Shown piece after piece: positions 1-11,193 of a stretch of DNA of 64,000 nt. The notes under the pieces are model-generated. The model worked only from the letters and a program-made list of their open reading frames with translations. It was not told where the DNA came from and ran no database searches. Origin of the DNA: Przewalskia tangutica (taxonomy: Eukaryota > Streptophyta > Magnoliopsida > Solanales > Solanaceae); the NCBI GenBank assembly GCA_029844215.1, contig CM056733.1:16179501-16243500 (forward strand), given 5' to 3'. The stretch's first letter is position 1. The number at the start of each line of letters is the position of its first letter. A program made the position numbers and the translations under genes.

Positions 1-868
1 TTTAAAAGGAATATAGATATAGTACGGTAGACGTACGTGTGTTAACTGAATGTAGTGTTACGGCAATGTCTTTTGACTTAAGCCTGAATAAGAAGAATCT
101 TGAAGTATTTCAAAAGAAATAAGAAACTTTTTTGAAAGAAGAGTAATACTTGGTTTTGAAAACATAAGAGTTATACTAGCTTTATGGGAAGTTAGGTATA
201 ACGTCTTAAGAGAGATAAAAAGAATGGTTTACTGATTTTTAGAAGTTAAGAGACTTAATCTTAAAAGATAAGAGACTTGACTTAATTGTATTGATATGAA
301 GTTTGTTAACAATGTGAAACCTCATTCGTGAGTAATGGGTACTTCGTTTTAAAAGGAATAATGTTTCACCGATTTGTAAATCGAATGAGTATCGACAAAC
401 CACTACGGCGTTAATAAAGGAAAATGTAATGAATAATGAAGTATTATTAAAACCAGTACAAACCTCCATCTGCATAGAAACTAAGATGAGACAAAATGAT
501 ATTACATTTCCTAGATCATGGCTGCTTAATAAGATTGATTATGAATAAGAATAACCTACACTCATATAAGGCATATGTTACTCAAATGTTTTAAAAGAGA
601 TTAAGACGTTGAACTATGAAACTTTTCTAAAATAAAGAGCCTTGAGTAATTGAAATTAGGCAAACTGGAACCTTAGGGAAAAGAATGTGGTTGAAAAGGA
701 AAGTGTTTTGGTTTACCTAAAAATGTGAGTCACTCTATTTTTATACTACGGGTATCGGGTGACTTTTATAAAAGGAATGGATCTCTTTAAAAAGGAATTT
801 AACGTACGTAGTACTTTAGGGTTAACACCCGGATTTTGACTTAAAATGAAAGTACTTTGAGTTGTGTA

Positions 869-935
869 TAACTTGCCTATGCTTGTTGTTGTGTAACTTG
901 CCTATGCTCGTTGTTGGGTAACTTGCCTATGCTTA
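869..935 (+). repeat. Short direct repeat, about 28 bp, three copies
   Basis: The phrase TAACTTGCCTATGC followed by T/C-G-TTGTTG recurs three times in tandem. The matching stretch of the A1 3' LTR (about 16825-16890) has the same array, so it is an LTR feature. No function is evident. Confidence 0.75.
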
Positions 936-1144
936 TTGAGATAGTCTTTGTTGTGCAAAAATTGTGTTTCTATTCTACCGCGTCTCTCGATGGAGGGCCG
1001 GTTGACTTGTGGAGAACTTACTTGGACATACCGGCAGTGACGGGAGATTCCACGGGTATGCTTCCATTAGCATTGTTACATGGGCATGTCCACACTGTTG
1101 ATGGATTCTCGCGACACGTGACCATTATGGTTATGGCGAAGTAT

Positions 1145-1458
1145 CGTGACTTACGGTTGTGATCGGTGCGTAGCTGCTTACTTGCCCCCGCCGCCACGTG
1201 ACGCAGTGGATCTGGTATAGGTTATCGCACCGCCACGCGTCGCCTTCGCGCGGTATCGTGACTTACGGTTGTGATCGTGCGTAGCTGCTTACTTGCCGCC
1301 GCCACGTGACGCAGTGGATCTGGTATAGTTATCGCACCGCCACGTGTCGCCTTCGCGAGTCAAGATTTGGATGGAGCCGTGACTTACGGTTGTGATCTGC
1401 GCGTAGTCGATTCACTTGCCCCCGCTACCACGTGGCGCAGTGGAGTCGCGAGGCTATT
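1145..1458 (+). repeat. Tandem array, about 115 bp by three, rich in CACGTG
   Basis: Three units begin CGTGACTTACGGTTGTGATC at about 1145, 1257 and 1378. Units carry CCACGTGACGC, CCACGTGTCGCC or related forms, so G-box cores (CACGTG) recur through the array, and one more lies just past the B1 insertion near 11202. The A1 3' LTR has the same array starting near 17092. G-boxes are bound by plant bZIP and bHLH factors (known); a role as an LTR enhancer is inference. B1 inserted in the third unit. Confidence 0.7.
1454..1458 (+). repeat. Target-site duplication of B1, left copy (CTATT)
   Basis: CTATT precedes the TGTCATG terminus of B1 here and follows its other terminus at 11189-11193. The uninterrupted A1 3' LTR has GAGGCTATCGCACTTGCC at about 17391, which confirms that the insert is extra. 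Five base pairs is the usual Ty3/gypsy duplication length. Confidence 0.9.
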
Positions 1459-2340
1459 TGTCATGCCCCGAACCCCGGGCCCGTGACTGGTGCCCTACCT
1501 GGGCACCCTTCTACCTTGACAAAACAAGTAAGCTGCGGAACTGAAATAACATCTCATTTTTTGTTTCTTAAAACAAACGTACGTGCAAGGGCAAAGCCGA
1601 CAAGGCTGCCATATATACATAAACTAAAGACACTACACCGTACATGAGTCCAATCCCACATATGAATACAGACCTCTAGGAGTTAAACTGAAATATGACG
1701 GGACAAGGCCCCGCCGTACCCATAAATGTACAAAAGCCTGTACTGAAGGAACTATACCAAAATGATAAACTCCTGAACAAAGGGAGCTATCCAAAACTAC
1801 GGCGGTCCTACACTGCCGATCACCAAATCAAGGTACCTAAACTCAAGCAGATGAACGCACTTCTCGGAGGTCAAGACGAAGAATGTACTAAGTATGTGAG
1901 CGATGAAATCGTAATGAAATCATAACAGTCTAAACAAAGCAGAGACATGTATGATAGCCAACCTACGATACAAAACATAAGCGATCATATCAAGTCGTGG
2001 ACGCAGCCCTCAAAGTCACTACTCAATATAACTATGGGTCTCACGCCCATAATATCAATCATGCCTGGAATCCTTCCTCACCGCGGCATCCGGCGATGTA
2101 ATAACACCAATAAGGATACATGAACACCAAGTCCCACCTGTGTCCTCAATACTCGGTCCCATGCCCCTAATCCCACCTCGTAAAGCATGACCATGTGGTA
2201 ACACAAACAACCGGGGACATATATGATAATCAAAATACAACACATTGTGCCTTACTAACAATGAGTAAACAGAGTATCCTTACAATATAAACTAGGAAGC
2301 TCATGATCACAGACCATCCGCCCGCAGATCATTTAGCAAT

Positions 2341-2612
2341 CCTATTCACGGACTATTTCACCCGCATAGGTCGCGTGGACCCGCGCGAGGTATTCCTCGC
2401 ATAGGTTGGACCCGCCCGCATGGGACTATTTCACCCGCATAAGCCCTTTCGGACCCGCATGAGGTATTCCTCGCGATAGACTATTTCACCCGCATAAGCC
2501 CTTACAGCACTGCATTAGGTATTCTCGCATAGGTCGGACCCGCCGCACGGGACTATTTCACCCGCATAAGCCCTACGGACTCGCATGAGGTATTCCTCGA
2601 TCGCGGTAGCAA
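2341..2612 (-). repeat. GACTATTTCACCCGCATA array, four units
   Basis: Four units of about 56-74 bp each begin GACTATTTCACCCGCATA and end in GAGGTATTCCTCG. The same unit recurs in every B and C LTR of the window at a comparable place, with two to four copies. It is GC-rich compared with the surrounding LTR. Function unknown; copy-number variation between LTRs is clear. Confidence 0.8.
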
Positions 2613-2710
2613 ATCCACTAATTATGCAAATGCCACAAACCCGGACCGACTCAAACAACTGATATACCAATAGCACACAACCGGCTATTTCCAGCACACA
2701 TAGGCAAATC

Positions 2711-3400
2711 CTCAATTAACAAGCCAAAGTCCTTACCAAGGCACACTTAGAATGATTCACAATCAATCAAGCCAAATTACTTATCCAGGCACACTTAGAC
2801 TAATTCTCTTTTAACAAGTCAAAGTACTAATCAAGGCATACTTAGACAATTTCTCAATTTATCAAGCCAAAGTACTAATCAAGGCATACATAGAATAATT
2901 CTCTTTTAACAAGTCAAAGTACTTATCAAGGCATACATAGACAAATTCTCAATTTATCAAGCCAAAGTACTAATCAAGGCATACATAGAATAATTCTCTT
3001 TTAACAAGTCAAAGTACTTATCAAGGCATACTTAGACAAATTCTCAATTTATCAAGCCAAAGTACTAATCAAGGCATACATAGAATAATTCTCTTTAACA
3101 AGTCAAAGTACTTATCAAGGCATACTTAGACAAATTCTCAATTTATCAAGCCAAAGTACTAATCAAGGCATACATAGAATAATTCTCTTTACACAATTCA
3201 AAGTACTTATCAAGGCATACTTAGACAAATTCTCAATTTATCAAGCCAAAGTACTAATCAAGGCATACATAGAATAATTCTCTTTTAACAAGTCAAAGTA
3301 CTTATCAAGGCATACTTAGACAAATTCTCAATTTATCAAGCCAAAGTACTAATCAAGGCATACATAGAATAATTCTCTTTTAACAAGTCAAAGTACTACG
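2711..3400 (-). repeat. 95-bp tandem array in B LTR, about seven units
   Basis: Units starting TCAAGCCAAAGTACTAATCA recur at 2862, 2957, 3052, 3146, 3241 and 3336, a period of 94-95 bp, with degenerate units on the left. Each unit is itself two related halves of about 47 bp (CAAGCCAAAGTAC and CAAGTCAAAGTAC). The array ends at CAAAGTACTACGTACGTACA. Confidence 0.9.
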
Positions 3401-4196
3401 TACGTACATTCTTTTATAAAAGACTCCTTTCTATGTAAAGCCCCAAGATACTAACACCCGTAGTATCAAGGCGTGTCTATTTTTTCAAAGTAAGTTACTA
3501 CACGTTTAGAAAACTCATTTCAAGGCTTGAAATCAAGTAACTTCAAATTTTCACAATCTTGGCAACTTATGCCCTTTTATCAAAATAGACAACTTTCTAA
3601 ATCTTCCATAAAGCCGTTATAACCAACTTCTCATAAAGCCGTTATAACCCTTTATGGTTTTAGACATATTCATTCCTTCAATAACCAAGAGACTTATACT
3701 ATTAAAACCAAGTATCACATACTTACAAATCAAGTTCTTAACTTTCGAAATACTCCAAGTCTCTTAATAGTTAGAAAACAAGTTTTCTTCTACCTTTTAA
3801 ACCTCAAGTAACTTCACCCTTAACACAAGTTACTTCTCTTAAAACATGTCATTTCTCCTGTTTTAAATCAAATAAGTAAATCACTCTTTTGACTCCCCTA
3901 AAGTCATTATAATGACCTTTAGGTTTTAGAACTAAGGCACTAGCCAAAAGATTTGGAAACCACTTCCTTTTCAAGTCTCTAAGTACTTTAAGAAAAATAC
4001 CTTCACTTTTAAGAATCCAAACTTCCCTAAGGAAATGGATTATACTACTTACAATTTAAACATCAAAGTATACTCAAGGAAGTACATAGAACAAATTCTA
4101 TTTTAGGCAATCCAAATACAAGCAAGGAATGGATCATTCAAGGAGTAGAACTTACTTTCTTTATTCTAAGGAATCATGCTAGAAGAGGAGATAGTT

Positions 4197-4205
4197 CACA
4201 TACCT
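4197..4205 (-). promoter_or_regulatory. Conserved AGGTATGTG motif (possible splice donor)
   Basis: On the minus strand the sequence reads AGGTATGTGAAC. The same core occurs at the matching place in A, B and C LTRs (for example 15582-15590, 35022-35030, 37592-37600, 63008-63016). It fits a plant 5' splice site, but no transcript evidence is available. Confidence 0.35.
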
Positions 4206-5691
4206 TTTCGGCTAAATCCTCAAGTTAAGCCGAATACGCCGTACGTAGAAGTGTCAACCTAAAATGGTCACAACAAGACTATCAACTTCTAGTCTCTATG
4301 TAGAATAATACTAAGTATTTAGTCTCTAATTCTACTAAAATCAAGCAGACTTCCTTTGTCTCTACTCACTTTGCCACCTTTTCAAGGCCGAATACAATAA
4401 CCAATGCCCACATTTAAGGCTCCAACAACAACCAAACAAAAGGGGATTACACTCCTTACCATACGTGTAAAATTCCGCCCCACAATTCATACCAAATAGT
4501 ATAATACTACACTAGCCATTCTCGGCCAACATATAACCAATAACACTACGTCTTTTCCAATCCTTTTCCAATTTCAAGTTCTTAAGTCGACATGTTACTT
4601 AGTCATAAACAACTTCAACAACTAAAATTTCCTTCTTTATTCAACATGCGACGACTTAAACTAATAATCAACTTGAATTCCAATCTTAAAGCTAAACATG
4701 CTAGTTTTCGGATTAGGGTTCCAATAGCCCATAAACATATCAAACTTCATACTATATAACACATGCCATAAAATCCATAGCTACAACAATAAGTAAGTCT
4801 TAACTACTAAAACGACAAAATTATACCTTTCCAAGCCCTTAAAATTTCCAAGATTCAAAGTCGCGCCTTAGCAATTCTTGGCTCCTTTCCTTAGGTTCCA
4901 ATCCGCTCCAAGCACTCCTTAGAAGCCTATGAAGAACCCTTCTTCAAGTTCCAACTTCAAAGTTGAAGAACTCCATTAGTTTCCGCCTTGCGACTAACGT
5001 GAAAACTCCGTTTTTCCGAAATCTTTCTATTGAGATATCCTTACAATACCCTAAGGGACATTGGGTTAAAGTATTGTGGCTAATGGATCAAAACTATAAA
5101 ATTTTTGTGTGGGACTTAGGGCAAACCCGAGAGCAACTATAGCACAAGAAAATGTTGTGTAATTTTTCTAAGTCTTTCAAGACCTTGTCTTGCTACTAGT
5201 ATGTATTTAAAACACATTGGAGGGTTTAGATATCCACAAATGTGAGGTTAGGATTAAAATCACATGGATCAAGCCTAAGTGGCAAGTTGACTAGTCAATT
5301 ATGTCAAGCTTGAAGACTTATCTTCCAAGATGGTCAATGACCATATTACCCCTCCTCTAATTCGACCAAGACCTTAAGTGGGGGTGCCACGTGTCGCCCT
5401 CTCATTCGTCCATAAAATTCCGTAACCCTTGTGGGCCCCACAAAACGTAAAATTCCTCGGGTGGGCCCCACGTGACCAAATCCGTAAAAATAAATTTCCA
5501 TAATATTAATAAGTTCCATACTCTTCAAATAATGCATTTTGAGAATCCAATTCTCAATAACGAACATTTTTCCTTTCCGACGTTTCTAACATTTTTTCGG
5601 AAAAACCATTCTTCCTTTCGTACATATTTCCAAGTCTTGTGTTCCTTACGTACCTTCACTTACACATGTCCTGAACTTACGGGGTGTAACA

Positions 5692-5704
5692 TTCTTCCCC
5701 CCTT
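5692..5704 (-). other. Polypurine tract of B1
   Basis: On the minus strand AAGGGGGGAAGAA directly abuts the TGTTACACC start of the 3' LTR, the normal position of the plus-strand primer. The same tract occurs in B2 at 20563-20575. Confidence 0.85.
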
Positions 5705-6483
5705 ATAAACATTCGTCCCCGAATGTTCTTAGTCGGTTTTCAAGCTATACAAACTCCGACATAAACTCTATAATATGCCTCTCAATCAAAACTGCACAAG
5801 ATCAACGATGTCACATATGACCACCACATAACATACGTAAACATAATAATGGACCTTCCGTCCGTGGCCCCTCTCACGAAACTCGAAGGTTACAGTCTTC
5901 CCCAAACACGGGATCCTTAGAGGTTCCTTTCTTTCCTTACTTGTCATCCTTTCTCGTACTTCTAAACTTATCTAGTACACGTACAAAATCTCAAATTTTG
6001 TTTCTCTTCTCCAATCCTTGGAGTTACTATCCAAACTTGACCATATAGTTACTTGAATTTCCGCTAAGGCTCTTCTCGGTCCTTACGACCTAGTTTCGGT
6101 GGAACGCGTCCACAAACTCGTACAACAATTAACTAAACTTGGGCCTGGCATCCTCAGGACCCTACCACATAACGGGACCATTTATAACTGACATCACCCC
6201 ATTCCAAACTATCGGCTGACCCGAAATGAGTCCATAACTTGACTCATCGTCACCCTTAACTTCTCGTTCTTAGTCTGAAATAATCTCTCTTATCTCAAGG
6301 TACTTCTTACCCTATCCCCTATTCACTAGAGGTTCGTCACATAAGCCAAAGTATTTCTACTGTACAATCTTCCCTATCGGTCTTACACTTATACGGGGTA
6401 ATTACAACTTGTGAACTTTATACAACTATAGTCTCAGTTCACCTATCATTCTTGTCAACATTCTTAACTTTTCACTTTACTAA

Positions 6484-6761
6484 TCAAAGTATCCCTACCT
6501 CTGGGGTACTATCACTTACAACTGCTAGCACCGCTATCTTGGTCAATAACATAACTGCTTCTCTCATGACCCTATAGTCTTCTCCTAACCGAGAAACTAG
6601 AGGCTCTGGTGCTGGGGCCTCAAAACCTGGCGCAGAAGAGCTCGCCGACTGCGGAACAACATCCGATATACCCTGGGCATAAGCCCTATCAACTCTCTGA
6701 GTCTGACTAGTAGCTACTGCTACTCCTTTGCCCTTCTGGGCGGCCGTTCTCCTCGAGGCAT
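6484..6761 (-). pseudogene. gag N-terminal stub of B1
   Basis: An ATG at 6761 opens a reading frame that in the autonomous relatives starts Met-Pro-Pro-Arg, followed by a basic segment. Here the run CCTCGAGG lacks one base, so the ATG frame slips at once and the frame with RRTAAQKGKG continues from farther upstream. The segment then reads through an Ala/Pro/Ser-rich stretch to a stop near 6484. It equals only the first 90-100 residues of a Tekay-type gag; capsid and zinc-knuckle regions are missing. It could not supply a working Gag. Confidence 0.65.
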
Positions 6762-6945
6762 AATCAGAACACAACAATACGTCAGAGAGGAATTTTCTTA
6801 CTAACACAACTCTATGGCACGATCTTAGAGTGAGAAGAATAGAAACCAACTCCTAAATGCCCCGTAGCCTGCTTATGGGTGTGGCGCGCAACACACCGAT
6901 AATCAAGACTCTACTAGACACGGTCAGAACATTCCGAGGACCGAT

Positions 6946-6958
6946 CGCTCGATACCAC
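6946..6958 (-). other. Primer-binding site of B1 (initiator-Met tRNA type)
   Basis: Next to the 5' LTR the minus strand reads GTGGTATCGAGCG. The canonical plant site is TGGTATCAGAGC; here an A appears to be missing after TGGTATC. The same shortened form occurs in A1 and A2. Confidence 0.8.
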
Positions 6959-7850
6959 TGTCACGCCCAACCCCGGGCCTGCGGATCGTGCCTACCCAGG
7001 CACCCTTCTACCTCGACAAAACAAGTAAGTCATGGAATCAAATAACACCTCATTTTTTTCTTAAAACAAACGTGACGCAAGTAAGGGCAAAGCCGAAGGC
7101 TGCCATATATACATAAACTAAAGACACTACACCGCATACGAGTCCAATCCCATATATGAATACAGCACTCTAGGAGTTAAATCAAATATGACGACAAGGC
7201 CCCGCCGTATCCATAAATGTACAAAAGCCTGCATCGGGCGAACTATACCAAAATGATAAACTCGAACAAAGGAGCTATCCAAAACTCGAGCGGTCCTACA
7301 CTGCCGATCACCAAATCAAGGTACCTAAACTCGCGGCATGAACGCAGCCCGAAGGAGGTCAAGACAAGAATGTACCAAGTATGTGAACAGTAAATCAGAA
7401 TGAAATCATAACAGTCTAAACAAAGCAGGAGACATGTATGATATCCAACCTACAGTACATAAAACATAAGCAGTCATATCAAGTCAGGGACGCAGGCCCT
7501 CAAAGTCATTACTCAATATAACTATGGGTCTCACGCCCATAATATCAATCATGCCCGTGGAATCCTTCCTCACTGTCGGAAGTCCATGATGTAATAACAC
7601 CAATAAGGAAACATGAACACCAAGTCCCACCTGTCCTCAATACTCGTGGTCCCATGCCCCTAATCCCACCTCGTAAAAGCATGACCATAGGGTAACACAA
7701 ACAACCGGACATATATGATAATCAAAATACAATACATTGTGCCTTACTAACAATGAGTAAATAAAAGAGTATCCTTACAATATAAACTAGGAAGCTCATG
7801 ATCAAGCAGGACCATCCGCCCGCAGTATCATTTAGCAATCCTATTCTTGG

Positions 7851-8110
7851 GACTATTTCACCCGCATAGGTCGCGTGGACCCGCGTGAGGTATTCCTCGC
7901 ATAGGCTGGACCCGCCCGCATGGGACTATTTCACCCGCATAAGCCCTTTCGGACCCGCATGAGGTATTCCTCGTGATAGGACTATTTCACCCGCATAAGC
8001 CCTTACGACTCGCATGAGGTATTCCTCGTGATAGGTCGGACCCGCGCACGGGACTATTTCACCCGCATAAGCCCTACGGACTCGCATGAGGTATTCCTCG
8101 CATCGTGGGT
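7851..8110 (-). repeat. GACTATTTCACCCGCATA array in B1 5' LTR
   Basis: Four units equivalent to those at 2341-2612, each beginning GACTATTTCACCCGCATA. Positions relative to the LTR end are the same in the two LTRs. Confidence 0.8.
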
Positions 8111-8221
8111 AGCAAATCCACGGAATTATGCAAATGCCACAAACCCGGGGACTGACCCCGAAACAACTGATATACCAATAGCACACAACCGGCTATTTCC
8201 AGCACACATAGGCAAATCCTC

Positions 8222-8901
8222 AATTAACAAGCCAAAGTCCTTACCAAGGCACACTTAGAATGATTCACAATCAATCAAGCCAAAGTACTTATCCAGGCAC
8301 ACTTAGACTAATTCTCTTTTAACAAGTCAAAGTACTAATCAAGGCATACTTAGACAATTTCTCAATTTATCAAGCCAAAGTACTAATCAAGGCATACATA
8401 GAATAATTCTCTTTTAACAAGTCAAAGTACTTATCAAGGCATACTTAGACAAATTCTCAATTTATCAAGCCAAAGTACTAATCAAGGCATACATAGAATA
8501 ATTCTCTTTAACAAGTCAAAGTACTTATCAAGGCACACTTAGACAAATTCTCAATTTATCAAGCCAAAGTACTAATCAAGGCATACATAGAATAATTCTC
8601 TTTAACAAGTCAAAGTACTTATCAAGGCATACTAAGACAAAGTCTCAATTTATCAAGCCCAAGTACTAATCAAGGCATACATAGAATAATGCTCTTTAAC
8701 AAGTCAAAGTACTTATCAAGGCATACTTAGACAAATTCTCAATTTATCAAGCCAAAGTACTAATCAAGGCATACATAGAATAATTCTCTTTAACAAGCCA
8801 AAGTACTTATCAAGGCACACTTAGACAAATTCTCAATTTATCAAGCCAAAGTACTAATCAAGGCATACATAGAATAATTCTCTTTAACAAGCCAAAGTAC
8901 T
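8222..8901 (-). repeat. 95-bp tandem array in B1 5' LTR
   Basis: The same 95-bp unit as at 2711-3400, with about seven copies. Unit sequences are near identical to those of the 3' LTR, as expected of LTRs copied at one insertion. Confidence 0.9.
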
Positions 8902-11188
8902 ACGTACGTACATTCTTTTATAAAAGACTCCTTTCTATGTAAAGCCCCAAGATACTAACACCCGTAGTATCAAGGCGTGTCTATTTTTTCAAAGTAAGTT
9001 ACTACACGTTTAGAAAACTCATTTCAAGGCTTGAAATCAAGTAACTTCAAATTTTCACAATCTTGGCAACTTATGCCCTTTTATCAAAATAGACAACTTT
9101 CTAAATCTTCCATAAAGCCGTTATAACCAACTTCCCATAAAGCCGTTATAACCCTTTATGGTTTTAGACATATCCATTCCTTCAATAACCAAGAGACTTA
9201 TACTATTAAAACCAAGTATCACATACTTACAAATCAAGTTCTTAACTTTCAAAATACTCCAAGTCTCTTAATAGTTAGAAAACAAGTTTTCTTCTACCTT
9301 TTAAACCTCAAGTAACTTCACCCTTAACACAAGTTACTTCTCTTAAAACATGTCATTTCTCCTCTTTTAAATCAAATAAGTAAATCACTCTTTTGACTCC
9401 CCTAAAGTCATTATAATGACCTTTAGGTTTTAGAACTAAGGCACTAGCCAAAAGATTTGGAAACCACTTCCTTTTCAAGTCTCTAAGTACTTTAAGAAAA
9501 ATACCTTCACTTTTAAGAATCCAAACTTCCCTAAGGAAATGGATTATACTACTTACAATTTAAACATCAAAGTATACTCAAGGAAGTACATAGAACAAAT
9601 TCTATTTTAGGCAATCCAAATACAAGCAAGGAATGGATCATTCAAGGAGTAGAACTTACTTTCTTTATTCTAAGGAATCATGCTAGAAGAGGAGATAGTT
9701 CACATACCTTTTCGGCTAAATCCTCAAGTTAAGCCGAATACGCCAGACGAGAAGTTGTCAACCTAAAATGGTCACAACAAGACTATCAACTTCTAGTCTC
9801 TATGTAGAATAATACTAAGTATTTAGTCTCTAATTCTACGGAAAATCAAAGACTTCCTTTGTTTCTACTCACTTTGCCACCTTTTTCAAGGCCGAATACA
9901 ATAACCAACAAGCCACATTTAAGGCTCCAACAACAACCAAACAAAAGGGGATTACACTCCTTACCATACGTGTAAAATTCCGCCCCACAATTCATACCAA
10001 ATAGTATAATACTACACTAGCCATTCTCGGCCAACATATAACCAATAACACTACGTCTTTTCCAATCCTTTTCTAATTTCAAGTTCTTAAGTCGACATGT
10101 TACTTAGTCATAAACAACTTCAACAACTAAAATTTCCTTCTTTATTCAACATGCGACGACTTAAACTAATAATCAACTTGAATTCCAATCTTAAAGCTAA
10201 ACATGCTAGTTTTCGGATTAGGGTTCCAATAGCCCATAAACATATCAAACTTCATACTATATAACGACGCCATAAAATCCATAGCTACAACAATAAGTAA
10301 GTCTTAACTACTAAAACGACAAAATTATACCTTTCCAAGCCCTTAAAATTTCCAAGATTCAAAGTCGCGCTTTAGCAATTCTTGGCTCCTTTCCTTAGGT
10401 TCCAATCCGCCCAAGCACTCCTGAAGCCTATGAAGAACCCTTCTTCAAGTTCCAACTTCAAAGTGAAGAACTCCATTAGTTTCCGCCATGACTAACGTGA
10501 AAACTCCGTTTTTCCAAATCTTTCTATTGAGATATCCTTACAATACCCTAGGGACATTGGGTTAAAGTATTGTGGCTAATGGATCAAAACTATAAAATTT
10601 TTGTGTCGGACTTAGGGCAAACCCGAGAGCAACTATAGCACAAGAAACTGTTGTGTAATTTTTCTAAGTCTTTCAAGAACTTGTCTTGCTACTAGTATGT
10701 ATTTAAAACACATCGAGGGTTTAGATATCCACAAATGTGAGGTTAGGATTAAAATCACATGGATCAAGCCTAAGTGGCAAGTTGACTAGTCAATTATGTC
10801 AAGCTTGAAGACTTATCTTCCAAGATGGTCAATGAACATATTACCCCTCCTCTAATTCGACCAAGACCTTAAGTGGGGGTGCCACGTGTCGCCCTCTCAT
10901 TCGTCCATAAAATTCCGTAACCCTCGTGGGCCCCACAAAACGTAAAATTCCTCGGGCGGGCCCCACGTGACCAAATCCGTAAAAATAAATTTCCATAATA
11001 TTAATAAGTTCCATACTCTTCAAATAATGCATTTTGAGAATCCAATTCTCAATAACGAACATTTTTTCTTTCCGACGTTCGGAACATTTTCCGTCGGAAA
11101 AACCATTCTTCCTTTCGTACATATTTCCAAGTCTTGTGTTCCTTACGTACCTTCACTTACACATGTACTGAACTTACGGGGTGTAACA

Positions 11189-11193
11189 CTATT
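11189..11193 (+). repeat. Target-site duplication of B1, right copy (CTATT)
   Basis: CTATT follows the terminal TGTAACA of B1 and matches 1454-1458. Confidence 0.9.

Larger units (their letters stand above)
1..1458 (+). repeat. Element A1, 5' LTR, left block (5' end outside window)
   Basis: This block matches the A1 3' LTR from about position 15968 to 17398, in the same order and orientation, so it is the middle of a family-A LTR whose first 1.5 kb lie left of the window. It breaks off at 1458 where element B1 begins, and the same LTR resumes at 11189. It contains AT-rich sequence, a short direct repeat near 869-935 and a GC-rich array near 1145-1458. The small frames in it carry no recognisable protein and are not genes. 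Confidence 0.85.
1459..5691 (-). repeat. Element B1, 3' LTR
   Basis: Read on the minus strand the LTR begins TGTTACACCCCGTAAGTTC (5691 downward) and ends in CATGACA at 1459. Landmarks in that direction are a CACGTG palindrome near 5390, an AGGTATGTG motif at 4197-4205, a 95-bp tandem array (2711-3400), a GACTATTTCACCCGC array (2341-2612), and two hairpins near the end. It is almost collinear with 6959-11188. No coding sequence. Confidence 0.9.
5692..6958 (-). mobile_element. Element B1, internal region (mostly non-coding)
   Basis: The 1.27-kb interior lies between the primer site and the purine tract. On the minus strand it starts with a leader of about 200 bp, then a gag stub, then about 800 bp with no coding signal. 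Part of that tail, near 6060-6240, matches the non-coding tails of A1 (about 13990-14180) and B2 (about 19950-20110), so it is a conserved 3' untranslated segment. No protease, reverse transcriptase or integrase motif was found. Confidence 0.85.
1459..11188 (-). mobile_element. Element B1: complete non-autonomous LTR retrotransposon
   Basis: A full element lies on the minus strand: 5' LTR 6959-11188, internal 5692-6958, 3' LTR 1459-5691, flanked by CTATT on both sides. The two LTRs are about 4.23 kb each and very similar throughout, which implies a recent insertion, while the internal region is only 1.27 kb. Primer site and purine tract are present, but coding is reduced to a gag stub. This is the architecture of a large retrotransposon derivative (LARD). 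It is nested in the 5' LTR of A1 in opposite orientation. Confidence 0.92.
6959..11188 (-). repeat. Element B1, 5' LTR
   Basis: This 4.23-kb LTR begins TGTTACACCCC at 11188 on the minus strand and ends CGTGACA at 6959. It is collinear with 1459-5691, including the GACTATTTC array (7851-8110) and the 95-bp array (8222-8901). Differences are mainly one- to few-base indels near CG/CTG/CAG. A palindromic CACGTG element lies near 10880-10896, and an inverted repeat with TTTCCGACG and CGTCGGAAA arms at 11069-11100. Confidence 0.9.

Noticed and set aside
911..1647. Small plus-strand frames as genes
   Set aside because: They fall in LTR sequence, span an element border (1459), and are not kept as frames in the other LTR copies.
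2711..3400. CRISPR-like array of regular repeats
   Set aside because: Units are contiguous 95-bp tandem repeats with no unique spacers, inside a plant LTR.
6946..6958. tRNA gene fragment (initiator Met)
   Set aside because: Only the 3' tRNA complement is present and it abuts an LTR; it is a primer-binding site.
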